In this document: positions 39,514-52,684 of the stretch, piece after piece
How positions within the stretch are numbered: the first letter of the stretch is position 1
How the letters are laid out: the number at the start of each line of letters is the position of its first letter
Source: Leptospira noguchii serovar Panama str. CZ214
GTDB taxonomy: Bacteria > Spirochaetota > Leptospiria > Leptospirales > Leptospiraceae
DNA: 64,000 bases
Assembly: GCF_000306255.2 (NCBI RefSeq)
Contig: NZ_AKWY02000020.1
Coordinates: 168,001 to 232,000 of the forward strand
Direction of reading: 5' to 3'
Position numbers and translations under genes: made by a program
Notes under the pieces: model-generated
Databases searched by the model: none
What the model was told of the DNA's origin: nothing
The model's input: the letters and a program-made list of their open reading frames with translations, nothing else

Positions 39514-40440
39514 TTATCCGACAACAAGATTCTGATAGAAGAAATTATCAAATTGGAAAAACAGACTTTGAAAACGAGTAAATTCGTCGTTAGTAGATAC
39601 ACTCAAAGGAATTTCAATTTTAATAGTAAGGCTCTTCGATCTGAATCCTTTTGCCAACACAACCTCAAAATCACTTCTTAATTTCCAAGGCAATCGATCG
39701 ATGAAATTATAAACCCTGCACCAGCAGGCCTGCCAAAACGCAGATGACTCATTCTTCTGCTTCCAATCTACAACAAGTTTTTCCTTAAACTTCGTCAAAA
39801 ACTGCAACCTTTCCACTTTTGCAATATGAGTGAAAAACCCTTGGTCTTCTACAATATGAAACCAGCTTTTCGTTGTATCTTTCTCTAACACAATGAAATA
39901 TAAAAGATTTCCAAATAGCTTCAAATTAAATGGATTTTTCTGAAGTAAAAATACTACCGCACAGTTTTTTGGTTCAAAAAACTGACGCGCATCTAAAATG
40001 ATAAAAATATCCGCTTTTTCTAAAATCGAAACTGAATTCTTTGCTAAAATTGTTATCGGATAAATAAAATTTTGTGAACTCCCGGAGGAAAAGAAAAAAG
40101 GAATATCAAAATTAAAACCGCGTAACTGATTTTCTCCAGACAAGATCGGAAACTCTTGGTCTTCTGAATCCAAAGAAGAAACTTTTTTGCGAGTTGAATC
40201 TGATAAAGTTACAACAACCGTATCTAAATTCAAAGTAAGGAAATCTTCTTGATCTAAAAGTGAAAGTGAATCAGAAACAGAAGTCAATAAAACACGGTTC
40301 ACTTCCGTCTGATGAGTGGTGAGAACATCCGAAATTTCTAAAATATCATTTTCAGAAGCATACAAAGTATGGAGCAAACCAAGCCCTAAAAATGAGAGCA
40401 AGAAATGTGCCAAGAAGAATGTTTTTGTTCTAAAAAACAT
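39514..40440 (-). CDS. Exported or membrane-anchored uncharacterised protein, 308 aa
   Basis: The N terminus MFFRTKTFFLAHFLLSFLGLGLLHTLYASEND has a basic start, a hydrophobic core and a possible cleavage after YASE or nearby, so it is likely exported or anchored. The mature part is Phe/Asp-rich with hydrophobic strands (ILEKADIFIILDARQFFEP, LLYFIVLEKDTTKSWFHIVED) resembling GldM/TolB-like sheet proteins, but no family can be named. It ends with NLVVG. It is 82 bp downstream of the 336-aa gene in the same orientation. Confidence 0.65.
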   Translation of the reverse strand: MFFRTKTFFLAHFLLSFLGLGLLHTLYASENDILEISDVLTTHQTEVNRVLLTSVSDSLSLLDQEDFLTLNLDTVVVTLSDSTRKKVSSLDSEDQEFPILSGENQLRGFNFDIPFFFSSGSSQNFIYPITILAKNSVSILEKADIFIILDARQFFEPKNCAVVFLLQKNPFNLKLFGNLLYFIVLEKDTTKSWFHIVEDQGFFTHIAKVERLQFLTKFKEKLVVDWKQKNESSAFWQACWCRVYNFIDRLPWKLRSDFEVVLAKGFRSKSLTIKIEIPLSVSTNDEFTRFQSLFFQFDNFFYQNLVVG

Positions 40441-40522
40441 GGTAATTTTCTATAATTTGCCTGTTTTTCAAGAAAAAGGAAGCTTTTTTTAGTGTTTTTT
40501 GAAAGTTTTTTTAAAAAATACT

Positions 40523-41533
40523 TCAAGCACTTTTGCGAAAAAGACGTTTTACTCGTAGTTTCCATTCCCAGAGAATAATCCCCTTTTCTTCTTCCTGTGC
40601 ACGGTCTTGTTCTTTTTCAAGAAGCGCGTAACACATACTTGCAATTTCAGGTCCAAAGTTTTTTTCAAGCTCGACTTCAAATTCGTGAATTTTCATTTCA
40701 AGAATCAACTCAGCAAGACGAAATCCTTCGTCCAAATTAAGAAGCTTTTGTTTTACTTGTTTTAACTCGTCTTTTTCAAATTCGTTTCGAATCATAACTG
40801 CAAAAAAAGTTCGAATGAAAGAAACCTCTTCCGGTTTTAATTGAAAATCCAAAAGTAGCTGTTTTACTTTTTCGAGATCCATTCTTCTTAAATGGATTCG
40901 AGCTAAAAAAACAGGATTCCCAGAATGAATATTTAAATTTCCAGAATCCATAATATCTGCAGCTCGGACTTTGTTAAAATCCACGACTCCAGATTCTTTT
41001 CCTTTATCTGTTTCGGTGGTAACTTCAGGAGCTTTATGAGAAACTACTTTTTTCCGAACGATCAACATGTTCAAAGACGGAAATCGAATTTTCAATGCGA
41101 TCAAATCTTGACGCGGATACGATTCATCTAAAACAAGATGATGCATTTCTATGCCCTCATCTCTAGATCGAATCAAACCTTCACTATTTTGAAAATGATA
41201 TACTACAACCGGAAGAACATCACAGTCGCTTCCACTGTTCAAAAAAATCGTTCGAACTTCGTTTCCGGAATTAGAATGTTGATATGGAATCACAAGTTTA
41301 CTCTGTTTGACATTTACAAAACTCAACTCGCCCAAACGAAAATGAGAAAGATTGAATTGAGATCCCAAAAAAGCAATTCTCGGAACCGAAACTACAATCG
41401 AATTATTCTTGGAACCACGAGGAATCTCTGGTCCTTTTTGAGTAAAAACGACATAGGTCATTTTTGCCAGACGAACTTTGACTAAAAATCCACCGGGAGT
41501 TTTTCGTTCTTCATAGAGAGAATCAAGATCCAC
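40523..41533 (-). CDS. Uncharacterised protein next to the regulator gene, 336 aa
   Basis: No recognised domain. The first about 175 residues are beta-rich ([19 protein letters not shown] ... [21 protein letters not shown]), like a PilZ/FHA-type sandwich. The rest (about 205-330) is helical and charged ([25 protein letters not shown] ... [14 protein letters not shown]). I start it at GTG 41533, one base after the TAA of the upstream regulator gene with GGAG ten bases before; the longer frame would overlap that gene by 150 bp. It is coupled to the regulator, so the two probably work together. Confidence 0.65.
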   Translation of the reverse strand: MDLDSLYEERKTPGGFLVKVRLAKMTYVVFTQKGPEIPRGSKNNSIVVSVPRIAFLGSQFNLSHFRLGELSFVNVKQSKLVIPYQHSNSGNEVRTIFLNSGSDCDVLPVVVYHFQNSEGLIRSRDEGIEMHHLVLDESYPRQDLIALKIRFPSLNMLIVRKKVVSHKAPEVTTETDKGKESGVVDFNKVRAADIMDSGNLNIHSGNPVFLARIHLRRMDLEKVKQLLLDFQLKPEEVSFIRTFFAVMIRNEFEKDELKQVKQKLLNLDEGFRLAELILEMKIHEFEVELEKNFGPEIASMCYALLEKEQDRAQEEEKGIILWEWKLRVKRLFRKSA

Positions 41534-41534
41534 T

Positions 41535-42905
<1,371 letters not shown>

Positions 42906-42929
42906 CCTGTCAACTAAGTACAGAAGCCA

Positions 42930-42945
42930 TGTCGGACGTCCGACA
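42930..42945. promoter_or_regulatory. 16-bp palindrome, candidate parS or operator (site 1)
   Basis: TGTCGGACGTCCGACA is a perfect palindrome in the 245-bp region between the divergent regulator gene and parA, about 25 bp before the regulator's ATG. It shares TGTCGGA/TCCGACA arms with site 2. The length and symmetry match ParB parS sites, but the sequence differs from the chromosomal consensus TGTTTCACGTGAAACA. Confidence 0.7.
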
Positions 42946-43101
42946 CTTTGAATAAATAACAATAAATTAAAGGAAAAAATATCAATTTTAGATAAATGAT
43001 TGAATATAAAAAAAGCATGTTCCCATTTGGAAATAAAGATCAAAAACAAAACGGTTTATTTAATTCTTAAAACAAAATTTATACAAATCAAATCCGACAA
43101 G

Positions 43102-43134
<33 letters not shown>

Positions 43135-43150
43135 ACATAAGGTAGAATTC

Positions 43151-43903
43151 ATGATAGTTGTATCTATAGCAAATCAAAAAGGCGGAGAAGGCAAAACTAC
43201 AACTTCTCTCAATTTATCCATGGGACTGGCAAGAAGAGGAAAAAAAACCCTGCTCGTCGACATAGATCCCCAGGCAAATTCAACAGGCATTTTTACCAAT
43301 CCGGAAAGTTTAGAGAAATCTATGCACGGAGTTTTTAATTCAAGAATGACAATCAAAGAAATTATGATAAAGACGAGACAACCCGATCTCTTTTTAGCAC
43401 CCTCTAAAATGAATCTTGCCGAAGTAGAAACACTTTCCGGAAGCTCAGTAGACGCACCTTATATTTTAAGAGACTCACTACAAGGATTAGAAGGAATTGA
43501 TTTTTGTATTATAGACTGTCCGCCCAGTTTATCTATCTTTACGATCAACGCACTGGTTGGCTCCAATTATGTATTGATCCCACTCCAAGCCGAAAAATTT
43601 TCGGTCGATGGAATCGTAGGGCTTCAACAAACGATCACTAGCATAAAAAAAAGAATTAACCCAAATTTAGAAATTTTAGGCGCTTTAGTTACACAACTCA
43701 AACCCCAGACTCTATTGACAAAAACAATCGTTCCCGTTTTGACAAAATATTTCCGAATTTTTGAAACGAGCATTTCAGATGGAGTAGCAGTCGGAGAATC
43801 TCACTTAGCTAAAAAATCAGTATTCGAATACAACAAAGTGAGCAAACAGGCCCAAGAATATGAAGGATTTATAGAGGAGTTTTTAAATGAGCTCAAAAAG
43901 TAA
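43151..43903 (+). CDS. parA: ParA-family partition ATPase, 250 aa
   Basis: MinD/ParA-type ATPase that moves ParB-bound DNA apart during replicon segregation. The deviant Walker A is KGGEGKTTT (Lys10, Lys15); Walker B and switch region are VDIDPQANST and IDCPPSL. It ends with the family's FLNELKK helix. There is no N-terminal DNA-binding extension, so it is type Ib/chromosomal-like. ATG 43151, preceded by AAGG. It overlaps parB by 17 bp. The palindromes upstream are the probable binding sites of its partner ParB or of an autorepressor. Confidence 0.95.
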   Translation: MIVVSIANQKGGEGKTTTSLNLSMGLARRGKKTLLVDIDPQANSTGIFTNPESLEKSMHGVFNSRMTIKEIMIKTRQPDLFLAPSKMNLAEVETLSGSSVDAPYILRDSLQGLEGIDFCIIDCPPSLSIFTINALVGSNYVLIPLQAEKFSVDGIVGLQQTITSIKKRINPNLEILGALVTQLKPQTLLTKTIVPVLTKYFRIFETSISDGVAVGESHLAKKSVFEYNKVSKQAQEYEGFIEEFLNELKK

Positions 43904-44732
43904 ACGACTCGGCTCCCTCGCGGATGTCTTTCAAGCAGAAAAACTTGAAGGGACCGTTCGAAAAATTCGACTTGATAAAATACTTCCGTCGGAAAACCAA
44001 CCTAGACAAGACCGAAAAAAAGGCGTAGACGACCTTGCAAGAAGTCTGGAAAAAGATGGGCTTTTACAACCAATTATCGTAACAAAACAAAATCCGGAAG
44101 ACGAAAACTACAAAATTGTAGCCGGAGAAAGAAGATATCACGCAGCAAAACAATTAGGCTGGGCAGAAGTAGAATGTAAAATTTTAGACCGAGACGAAAA
44201 AGAAACATTCCGACTTGCCATAATAGAAAACCTCCAAAGAGAAAATTTATCGCCCTATGAAGAAATAGAAGCCATGTCGCATTTAAAGACAAGTTTCAAA
44301 TACACAGATCAAGAATTAGGAACTCTTTTTGGAAAAAGTAGAAGTTACATGACGGAACTTCTCGGAATTTCTAACTTAAACAAAGACGAACTTAGGTCTT
44401 GTAAAGAAGCGGGAATTGAAAGTAAAAATTTACTGATCCAAGCGGTTGCGGCATCTCGAAAAGGGACTTTTTCCGAATTCCTAAATTTGTTTCAAACAGG
44501 CGCACTAAAAACAGTAAAGGACGCAAAATCTTTTAATCGGGAAGAAGAAAATTTATTCACCCCTAAAATTACAACCAACACAAACCCTAAGACATCAAAT
44601 CCAAAATTAACAGAATACAAAATTACCAAAAAACAAGGCCTCATTCAAATCACCTCCCACGACGAAGCACTGTTAGGTGAAATTTTAAAATTGATAAAAA
44701 AAGAAATCCGTAAAAAATTCGGGGCTGTATAG
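43887..44732 (+). CDS. parB: ParB-family partition protein, 281 aa
   Basis: ParB/Srx CTPase-like domain with ILPSENQPRQDRKKGVDDLARSL and GLLQPIIV, the GERR motif in AGERRYHAAKQLGW, and ENLQRENLSPYEEIEA, followed by a helix-turn-helix (TDQELGTLFGKSRSYMTELLGI). The C-terminal part (about 225-281) is basic and probably dimerising. ParB binds parS, spreads and loads the segregation complex. ATG 43887 lies inside the end of parA. The nearest parS candidates are the palindromes at 42930 and 43114. Confidence 0.95.
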   Translation: MSSKSKRLGSLADVFQAEKLEGTVRKIRLDKILPSENQPRQDRKKGVDDLARSLEKDGLLQPIIVTKQNPEDENYKIVAGERRYHAAKQLGWAEVECKILDRDEKETFRLAIIENLQRENLSPYEEIEAMSHLKTSFKYTDQELGTLFGKSRSYMTELLGISNLNKDELRSCKEAGIESKNLLIQAVAASRKGTFSEFLNLFQTGALKTVKDAKSFNREEENLFTPKITTNTNPKTSNPKLTEYKITKKQGLIQITSHDEALLGEILKLIKKEIRKKFGAV

Positions 44733-44737
44733 CCTTG

Positions 44738-44767
44738 ATGTCGCTTAACAAAATGATTAAACGACAT
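44738..44767. terminator. Inverted repeat just after parB
   Basis: ATGTCGCTTA (44738-44747) pairs with TAAACGACAT (44758-44767), one mismatch, 10-nt loop, 6 bp after the parB stop. No U run follows, so it may be a weak terminator, an mRNA end or a protein site. Confidence 0.4.
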
Positions 44768-44828
44768 TAAAAGTACATACAAGTACTTAGTAAAAGAAAA
44801 AATTAAAAATAAGGGAAAAATAAACCAA

Positions 44829-44893
<65 letters not shown>

Positions 44894-44926
44894 CGCCTCT
44901 CCGATCAAGAGGCTTGAAAATATTAT

Positions 44927-45051
44927 TTAGCGTGAGTTCGATAAAAAACGAATGTGAAAATCACAAACAAAGGTATTCAATTAGTTCACTGATAGACCTA
45001 CCTACTAAAACCGAGAAATTCAAAATTCGGCTAAAATCGGACCCACGTTAA
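44927..45051. repeat. Element with imperfect terminal inverted repeats in the rep leader
   Basis: TTAGCGTGAGTTCG (44927-44940) and CGGACCCACGTTAA (45038-45051) are near-inverse copies; the same ends bound the element at 21859-21970 perfectly. A repeat of this family seems to have become part of the rep leader. Confidence 0.55.
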
Positions 45052-45054
45052 TAA

Positions 45055-45168
<114 letters not shown>

Positions 45169-45171
45169 TTT

Positions 45172-46110
45172 TTGCTTAAAATTAATGTACTTTCTTATGA
45201 GGAAGGATTCCGAAAACAAATGGGTGAGCATTATCCATATATAAAATTTTTTGCAGATATAATAGAATCTGGGGTCTGGGCCAACTTATCTTCGGCAGCC
45301 AAAACACTCTATTTAGTGCTGCTTAAATTTAGTGATCAGCATTTTAAACCAGTTTGGCCGAGTACAGAAGTGCTACTAAAATTAACCGGCTTTAAAACAA
45401 AAAAGTCAATCATACAAGGAAAGAGAGATCTGATTCAGGCGGGGTTACTTCAAGTTACTCCAGGAACGGGGCATACAAGTTCACGGTATTATTTCTGCTT
45501 TAACTATGCGGGATCCAAAATACCACCCCAGGGGTATAATTTTGGAAACCCAGGGGGTGGGAGAAAAGAAACCCAGGGGGTGGGAGAAAATGGCTCTCAG
45601 GGGTTCGGGGAAGTAGCCCCAAACCATATAAACATAACAATCACTAATAACCAGCACCAAGAACCAGAAAAAAGAAAGAAACAAGTAAGTTTAGATGAAT
45701 TAGAGAAAGAATACGGATCAGTGACTTTAACAGAAGCATTTTCTATAGCCAAAGGACGTGGAATGGAGACAAACTTAAGGTATGTGCAGGGAATATGTAA
45801 AAACCTAACAAAAACAAAAGACAATTCTATGCCAGAATTTAATCAAAATCAAGGAACATACGAGGAAAAGGAGACGACTTGGAACGGATTTTTACGTTGG
45901 TCAAAAGATCGATTGACTAAATCCAGTATAGAAACACTAGAAAAAATAAGAGTAGAACCAGATGGAAGAACACTTTGCATCTTAGATCCAGTAACCGAAT
46001 CCTTGCGGATGATTATAGCAAAGTACTTCACAGAGGAAATCCATCCTCCGATATTGGTTATATTTTCCGCGAAAAACGAAGAAAATCGAATTACTTCCAC
46101 AAAACACTAA
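45172..46110 (+). CDS. Plasmid-type replication initiator-like protein (Rep), 312 aa
   Basis: Residues about 22-115 form a winged-helix domain like plasmid initiators and DnaD/RepA_N-like proteins (FFADIIESGVWANLSSAAKTLYLVLLKF ... WPSTEVLLKLTGFKTKKSIIQGKRDLIQAGLL). A Gly/Gln-rich linker (about 120-150) corresponds to DNA tandem repeats. The C-terminal part (about 170-312) is helical and basic. It follows parA-parB in the same orientation, the usual plasmid or second-chromosome order. The start is uncertain: TTG 45172 is the longest option, and ATG 45220 lies 13 bp after AGGAAGG. I infer that it initiates replication of this replicon; homology was not tested. Confidence 0.72.
   Translation: MLKINVLSYEEGFRKQMGEHYPYIKFFADIIESGVWANLSSAAKTLYLVLLKFSDQHFKPVWPSTEVLLKLTGFKTKKSIIQGKRDLIQAGLLQVTPGTGHTSSRYYFCFNYAGSKIPPQGYNFGNPGGGRKETQGVGENGSQGFGEVAPNHINITITNNQHQEPEKRKKQVSLDELEKEYGSVTLTEAFSIAKGRGMETNLRYVQGICKNLTKTKDNSMPEFNQNQGTYEEKETTWNGFLRWSKDRLTKSSIETLEKIRVEPDGRTLCILDPVTESLRMIIAKYFTEEIHPPILVIFSAKNEENRITSTKH
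45522..45613. repeat. Iteron-like tandem repeats inside rep
   Basis: A 23-bp unit is repeated exactly twice in tandem (45545-45567, 45568-45590), each containing ACCCAGGGGGTGGGAGAAAA. Degenerate units at the same spacing lie before (CACCCCAGGGGTATAATTTT, from about 45523) and after (GCTCTCAGGGGTTCGGGGAA, from about 45593). Because 23 is not a multiple of three, the two identical units encode different peptides. The spacing is about two helical turns. Confidence 0.7.
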
Positions 46111-46124
46111 AAAGAAAACCAGGA

Positions 46125-48647
<2,523 letters not shown>

Positions 48648-48657
48648 TCGGGAGTTT

Positions 48658-49539
48658 ATGAAAAAGGTATCTGAAATTTACGGTTCCGCAAAAGGGCCGG
48701 TGTATTCTTTTGAATTCTTTCCTCCAAAAACTCCAGAAGGAGATTTGAAATTGATGGAGACCATGAAGGAATTGTCTCTACTCGATCCGGATTTCGTTAC
48801 GGTTACTTATGGAGCGGGAGGTTCTACAAGAGACAAAACCGTACAAATTTTATCTCAGATTTCTAAGAATTATTCTATCCCTACGGTTTCTCATTTCACT
48901 TGTGTAGGTGCTAATAAAGATCAGATTCTTGAGACTTTGAAAGGAATCCGATCGTCTGGGATTGTAAATCTGATGGCATTGCGAGGAGATCCACCGAAGG
49001 GAGAAGGAGAATTTAAAAAAGTAGAAAATGGTTTTGGGAACGCGACGGAACTCATTTCTTTTATTCGCTCTGAAAAGTTAGATTTTTGTATCGGCGGAGG
49101 TTGTTATCCTGAAAAACATCCGAACGCAAAAACTTTAGAAGAAGACGTGAAGAATTTAAAACTAAAAGTAGATGCAGGAACTGATTTTTTAGTATCTCAG
49201 CTTTTTTTTGTGAATTCTATTTTTGAAAACTTTTTGAATTTAGTCAGAAAGGTCGGAATTCAAGTTCCTGTTATTCCGGGAATTATGCCGATCACTTCTT
49301 TTTCTCAGATAGATAGATTTCGTTCTATGGCCGGTTGTGAGTTCCCCTCTTCTCTCATCCAAGATTTGCAAGAAGTAGAACATCGCCCTGAGGAATTTTA
49401 CAGAAGGAGTTTAAACTTTTCTGTAAAACAATGTAAGGAGTTGTTGGCGATGGGAGTTCCTGGAATCCATCTTTATACTCTCAATCAATCGCACGCTAGT
49501 TACGACATTGTAAGAGAACTCAAAGGTGAATCTGTTTAA
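48658..49539 (+). CDS. metF: Methylenetetrahydrofolate reductase, 293 aa
   Basis: Reduces 5,10-methylene-THF to 5-methyl-THF with FAD, supplying methyl groups for methionine synthesis. The TIM-barrel motifs are VYSFEFFPPKT, FVTVTYGAGGSTRD, VSHFTCVG, LMALRGDPP, FCIGGGCYPEKHP, FLVSQLFFV and PVIPGIMPI. The length is typical of bacterial MetF (about 290). GGGAG at 48650-48654 supports ATG 48658; an in-frame GTG 17 codons earlier would overlap the fibre-like gene. It lies 10 bp downstream of that gene and may share its transcript. Confidence 0.97.
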   Translation: MKKVSEIYGSAKGPVYSFEFFPPKTPEGDLKLMETMKELSLLDPDFVTVTYGAGGSTRDKTVQILSQISKNYSIPTVSHFTCVGANKDQILETLKGIRSSGIVNLMALRGDPPKGEGEFKKVENGFGNATELISFIRSEKLDFCIGGGCYPEKHPNAKTLEEDVKNLKLKVDAGTDFLVSQLFFVNSIFENFLNLVRKVGIQVPVIPGIMPITSFSQIDRFRSMAGCEFPSSLIQDLQEVEHRPEEFYRRSLNFSVKQCKELLAMGVPGIHLYTLNQSHASYDIVRELKGESV

Positions 49540-49848
49540 AAGTTTTGTGTCTGGCTGTCCTTATGGTGTGTAATCGAATATTATAAATTTTGATATGAAC
49601 TTTCGTTTTGAAAGTAAGATTAGATACTAACAAGAGTCAACTCCTATCAGGTATTTAAGAACAATCAAGGTTGTTCAAATATAACATAACCGATCGTTGT
49701 GGCTGTATGAGTTTCGATTCTTTTCGCTTAATGCGTGTTTGTTGTAAACAATTAGAAAAAGTATGAGTTCTAGATAACTTATTATATAGTTTTCGACAAT
49801 AGATGAAAAATATAAACCACTTTTAAAAGTGATAGTTTTTTGTTTGAT
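49540..49848. other. Intergenic region, nothing recognised
   Basis: About 310 bp between the convergent metF and mqnD genes. I see no gene, no member of the repeat families and no strong terminator. Confidence 0.4.
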
Positions 49849-50673
49849 TTAAAAGAGTTCTTTTTCTTTTCCAGGTGGTAAAAAACCTGCGTTTACGCCT
49901 TTTTGATACAATGTGAGAATTGCGTCTTTACCTTCACTTCCAAGGGAACGAGTGAATTGGTTCACATAAAGATCGATGTGCGAGTCTACAACTTCTCGTG
50001 TAGTATCCTGAGAATGTTTGAGTATGTATTCATAAGTGGCTTCTCGATTTTTATAAGCAAGGTCCAGGCTTAACTTTAAAGCGGAGTCGAAATTTTCTTT
50101 CCATTTGTTTTCTATCTCTCTTTGGAATGCAATGGCGCCTAACGGAATAGGTTTGCCTGTGGTTTCTTCCCACCACTCGCCTAAGTCTTGTAATTTGGTT
50201 AAACCTTGTCTTTCATAGGTGAATCTTTCTTCATGAATTAAAACTCCTAAATCTGATTCGCCTGACAAAAGAAGTGGAATAATTTTGTCGTAACGAACCG
50301 GGATTGGATGGAAATCATTGTTTAGAAAAAGTTTTAGAAGAAGATTTGCGGTCGTCAATTCTCCTGGAATGAGAATTTTTTTCCCTTTGGGGTTTCCCGG
50401 TTTTTTTTCTTTTTTATAAACGAGTATAGGCCCGCAATTTCTGCCCAGTGCGGAACCCGAATCTAATATAGAATATCGATCCATAACTGAAAAATACGCC
50501 GCGAAAGAAAGTTTTGTTACTTGGTATTTTCCTTGGAGTGCGGCTCGGTTTAATTGTTCTACATCGTGAAGTTCTTCGCGAACTTGAAATTGTTCCGTCG
50601 CTCTACCTTTTGTTAGGTGGTAAAATAAAAATGTATCGTTTGGACAAGGGGAATAGGCTAAACTGAATTCCAT
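49849..50673 (-). CDS. mqnD: 1,4-dihydroxy-6-naphthoate synthase (MqnD), 274 aa
   Basis: Enzyme of the futalosine route to menaquinone, converting cyclic de-hypoxanthinyl futalosine to 1,4-dihydroxy-6-naphthoate. Family landmarks: FSLAYSPCPNDTFLFYHL at the start, VTKLSFAAYFSVMDRYSILDSGSALG, GRNCGPILV, IPGELTTANLLLKLF, and IHEERFTYERQGL. The length is typical. Supports the view that this organism makes menaquinone by futalosine chemistry; other mqn genes are not in the window. ATG start. It is isolated on the minus strand within a mostly plus-strand region. Confidence 0.95.
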   Translation of the reverse strand: MEFSLAYSPCPNDTFLFYHLTKGRATEQFQVREELHDVEQLNRAALQGKYQVTKLSFAAYFSVMDRYSILDSGSALGRNCGPILVYKKEKKPGNPKGKKILIPGELTTANLLLKLFLNNDFHPIPVRYDKIIPLLLSGESDLGVLIHEERFTYERQGLTKLQDLGEWWEETTGKPIPLGAIAFQREIENKWKENFDSALKLSLDLAYKNREATYEYILKHSQDTTREVVDSHIDLYVNQFTRSLGSEGKDAILTLYQKGVNAGFLPPGKEKELF

Positions 50674-51713
50674 ATTTTTACTAGGTTTTAACTTTTTGTC
50701 TTAAAAAGAAAGTCTCTTCTTGCAATCTTATTTTTCCTAAATTTGTAGTACTTCCTAGAAAGAATAGCTGTAAAAACCGCTTGTGTTTTTGATAGAAAAA
50801 ATTTTCAAAAGTTGGAATGACTACAAATAATCGGTTTGCGTTTTTGTAACATTCATTTTTCTTAATTTACTTGTTTAAGCGCAGAAAACGGTATCAAAAA
50901 ATGAAGAGTGATTTTACAAAAATACAAATTCCCTAAAAACTGCGTCTGATTCAAAATGAGCGTCTTTTTTGAAATGATTCGACATTTTAACTTTTGAAAC
51001 AAGTTCGTCATAATATTCTTTTTATACATCTGAGTAGTAATTTCAAAGTTTGGAGTATTGCCGCAGAATAAGGTCTGGATTTATTATGAGTTCCTACAAT
51101 TATTTTACAAATAAACTTTTTGTAAAATGTGGTAGTGCCCATATCTAACTTTTTCACAGAAGATTTTAATTTTCGTAAAAACTTCAAAGTAACATTTATA
51201 GTACCACGATCTTTATCACAAACCGCTGTTTCGCGTAAGTTCTATAGAACCCCGATGCGAAAGCGATTGAAGCATAGGGAACTCAAGCCACACTCTCGTT
51301 CGACAGATCGCGTTGGAAACTCAACACAACGCTTACTATGGATCGCGTTCTAAGCGAAAGTTTTACAGAGGATTTGTCGTAATTTCCACAGATTTACTAC
51401 TCGGACACATAAATAGAATACTTGGGTTGATTGTTTCAAAAATTTGAATGTTTTGGTCTTGCTCTAAAATGCCGTAAATCGCGAATTTGCAGCATTTTTT
51501 AAATACTGCTATTTTTTTGCAAATTCGGTCGTTAATAACTTGGTACTATCTTCATACGTCCGAGTAGTAATATTGAGATCCAAATACTTGTGGGGTTGGT
51601 TATGATAAGGAACAACATTGAGTTTTTTATTCGACAAAATTTTCTTACACCGTTACGTTAAAATTTCTTCATAAACCGTTCCGTTTGGAAAGTTCGCAGA
51701 ACTGTTTTCTGGT
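50674..51713. other. 1-kb gene-free, repeat-rich region
   Basis: No supported gene; a 74-codon frame at 51129 is without a ribosome site. It contains an end of the TACTACTC family near 51024-51036 (CATCTGAGTAGTAATTTCAAA), a GATCGCGTTCTAAGCG relative of the 17153 repeat near 51335, a TACTACTC-family element (51394-51573), and a TTTCTTACACCGTTACGTTAA repeat end near 51642-51662. Confidence 0.5.
51394..51573. repeat. TACTACTC-family inverted repeat element, copy 2
   Basis: The left end TTTACTACTCGGACACATAA and the inverted right end TTCATACGTCCGAGTAGTAAT bound about 180 bp. The interior phrase TTGTTTCAAAAATTTGAATG is shared with the copy at 19519. Confidence 0.6.
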
Positions 51714-52244
51714 ATGGACATTCTTTTATTGGACGACGGTCAAAAAATTGAATCTGCTTTGGTAGAAGATTCTGTTGGTACAGATTCTCTTTTAGTTCCA
51801 GATGTTTATTGGAATCGTTTGAATCTTCAAGAAAGAAAAGCGCTTCGGGGTAAACTTCCTTTTTTATTGAGAAAATATTCTAAGCAGATCGCTTCTATGA
51901 AACGTCTTCATAACCGGGCGGGTAAAATCAAATACAATCGGGACGTTGGTAAAATGAAGAAGTTTAGTATTCGGGTTCATACCGGTGTTTGGGCTACTTT
52001 AGGTGTGTTGGCGGCGGCTCATGGGGTTTCGAGGTGTTATCTTTTTAATTACATGCTTTGGCTGGAGGACCTTGGTGGAAAGAAGGATTTTTTTGTGAAA
52101 AGTTTGAACCGGGGAGTTCCTAGCTTTCACTGGACTTACGAAATGACTTGGAAGATCAACAGGAGACAAAATCTAATCTCAAGAGAATTACAATTTGAAC
52201 CAAACCCAATGACAGATAAATACCCATACTACCTAAAAGAATAA
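51714..52244 (+). CDS. DUF1564 family protein, 176 aa
   Basis: Shows the DUF1564 signature VGKMKKFSIRVHTGVWATLG followed by VLAAAHGVSRCYLFNYMLWLEDLGG, with the basic Arg/Lys-rich segment before it and an FHWTYEMTWKI strand after. This family is abundant in Leptospira genomes and its ribbon-helix-helix-like core suggests DNA binding. Function unknown; some members neighbour mobile elements. ATG start without a strong ribosome site. It is flanked on both sides by repeat-rich DNA. Confidence 0.88.
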   Translation: MDILLLDDGQKIESALVEDSVGTDSLLVPDVYWNRLNLQERKALRGKLPFLLRKYSKQIASMKRLHNRAGKIKYNRDVGKMKKFSIRVHTGVWATLGVLAAAHGVSRCYLFNYMLWLEDLGGKKDFFVKSLNRGVPSFHWTYEMTWKINRRQNLISRELQFEPNPMTDKYPYYLKE

Positions 52245-52352
52245 AAATCACTCAGATTTAATATAAAAGAATTCTAATTCTTCTATAAAAAGGATCGGAC
52301 CAGGAACCAAAAGAAATTTCTTATTACACACCTATTTAAATGTGAATTTGGC

Positions 52353-52530
52353 ATGACGCGAAAGGGATTGATGTGTTAAACTTAAGCCGCGCTCCCTCAA
52401 GCTCAGCGTCTCGCTTCTATTGGCGCTCGACAGATCGCGTTCTATAAATTGTAATTTAAGACCAAATGCCGTATTACATTTCTTTCATGCAATTGATTGA
52501 CTGTAGCTGAAAGTGTAGTCCTGTTTTCTT
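52353..52530. repeat. ATAACGCGAAAGGGATC repeat family, diverged copy
   Basis: Starts ATGACGCGAAAGGGATTGATG and retains CATGCAATTGATTGACTGTAG and GCTGAAAGTGTAGTCC. An insertion with AGCTCAGCGTCTCGCTTCTA and GACAGATCGCGTTCTATAAA splits it. The GC-rich hairpin end is missing. The gene-free stretch 52245-52684 holds nothing else recognisable. Confidence 0.6.
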
Positions 52531-52684
52531 TCGTTGAATTCACAGAATTCCTTTTTGGATTTATGAGCCTTTAAAGTTCAATAAAAAAAGAGACATTTTA
52601 ATTGTAAAAAATTACGTTTAGAGGATTTTTGAATTAGAAAAATTATTCTCTAAATTTTTAGATCTTGGTGGATTGAAAAAATCC

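Noticed and set aside
39516..39523. ATCCGACA half site like the palindromes near parA
   Set aside because: Coincides with the last codons of a gene, lacks the second half, so probably chance.
45231..45239. TTATCCATA as a DnaA box
   Set aside because: One mismatch to TTATCCACA and alone; in AT-rich DNA this is expected by chance.
51129..51353. 74-codon open frame in the gap before the DUF1564 gene
   Set aside because: No ribosome site; overlaps a dispersed repeat; basic low-complexity translation typical of AT-rich non-coding DNA.
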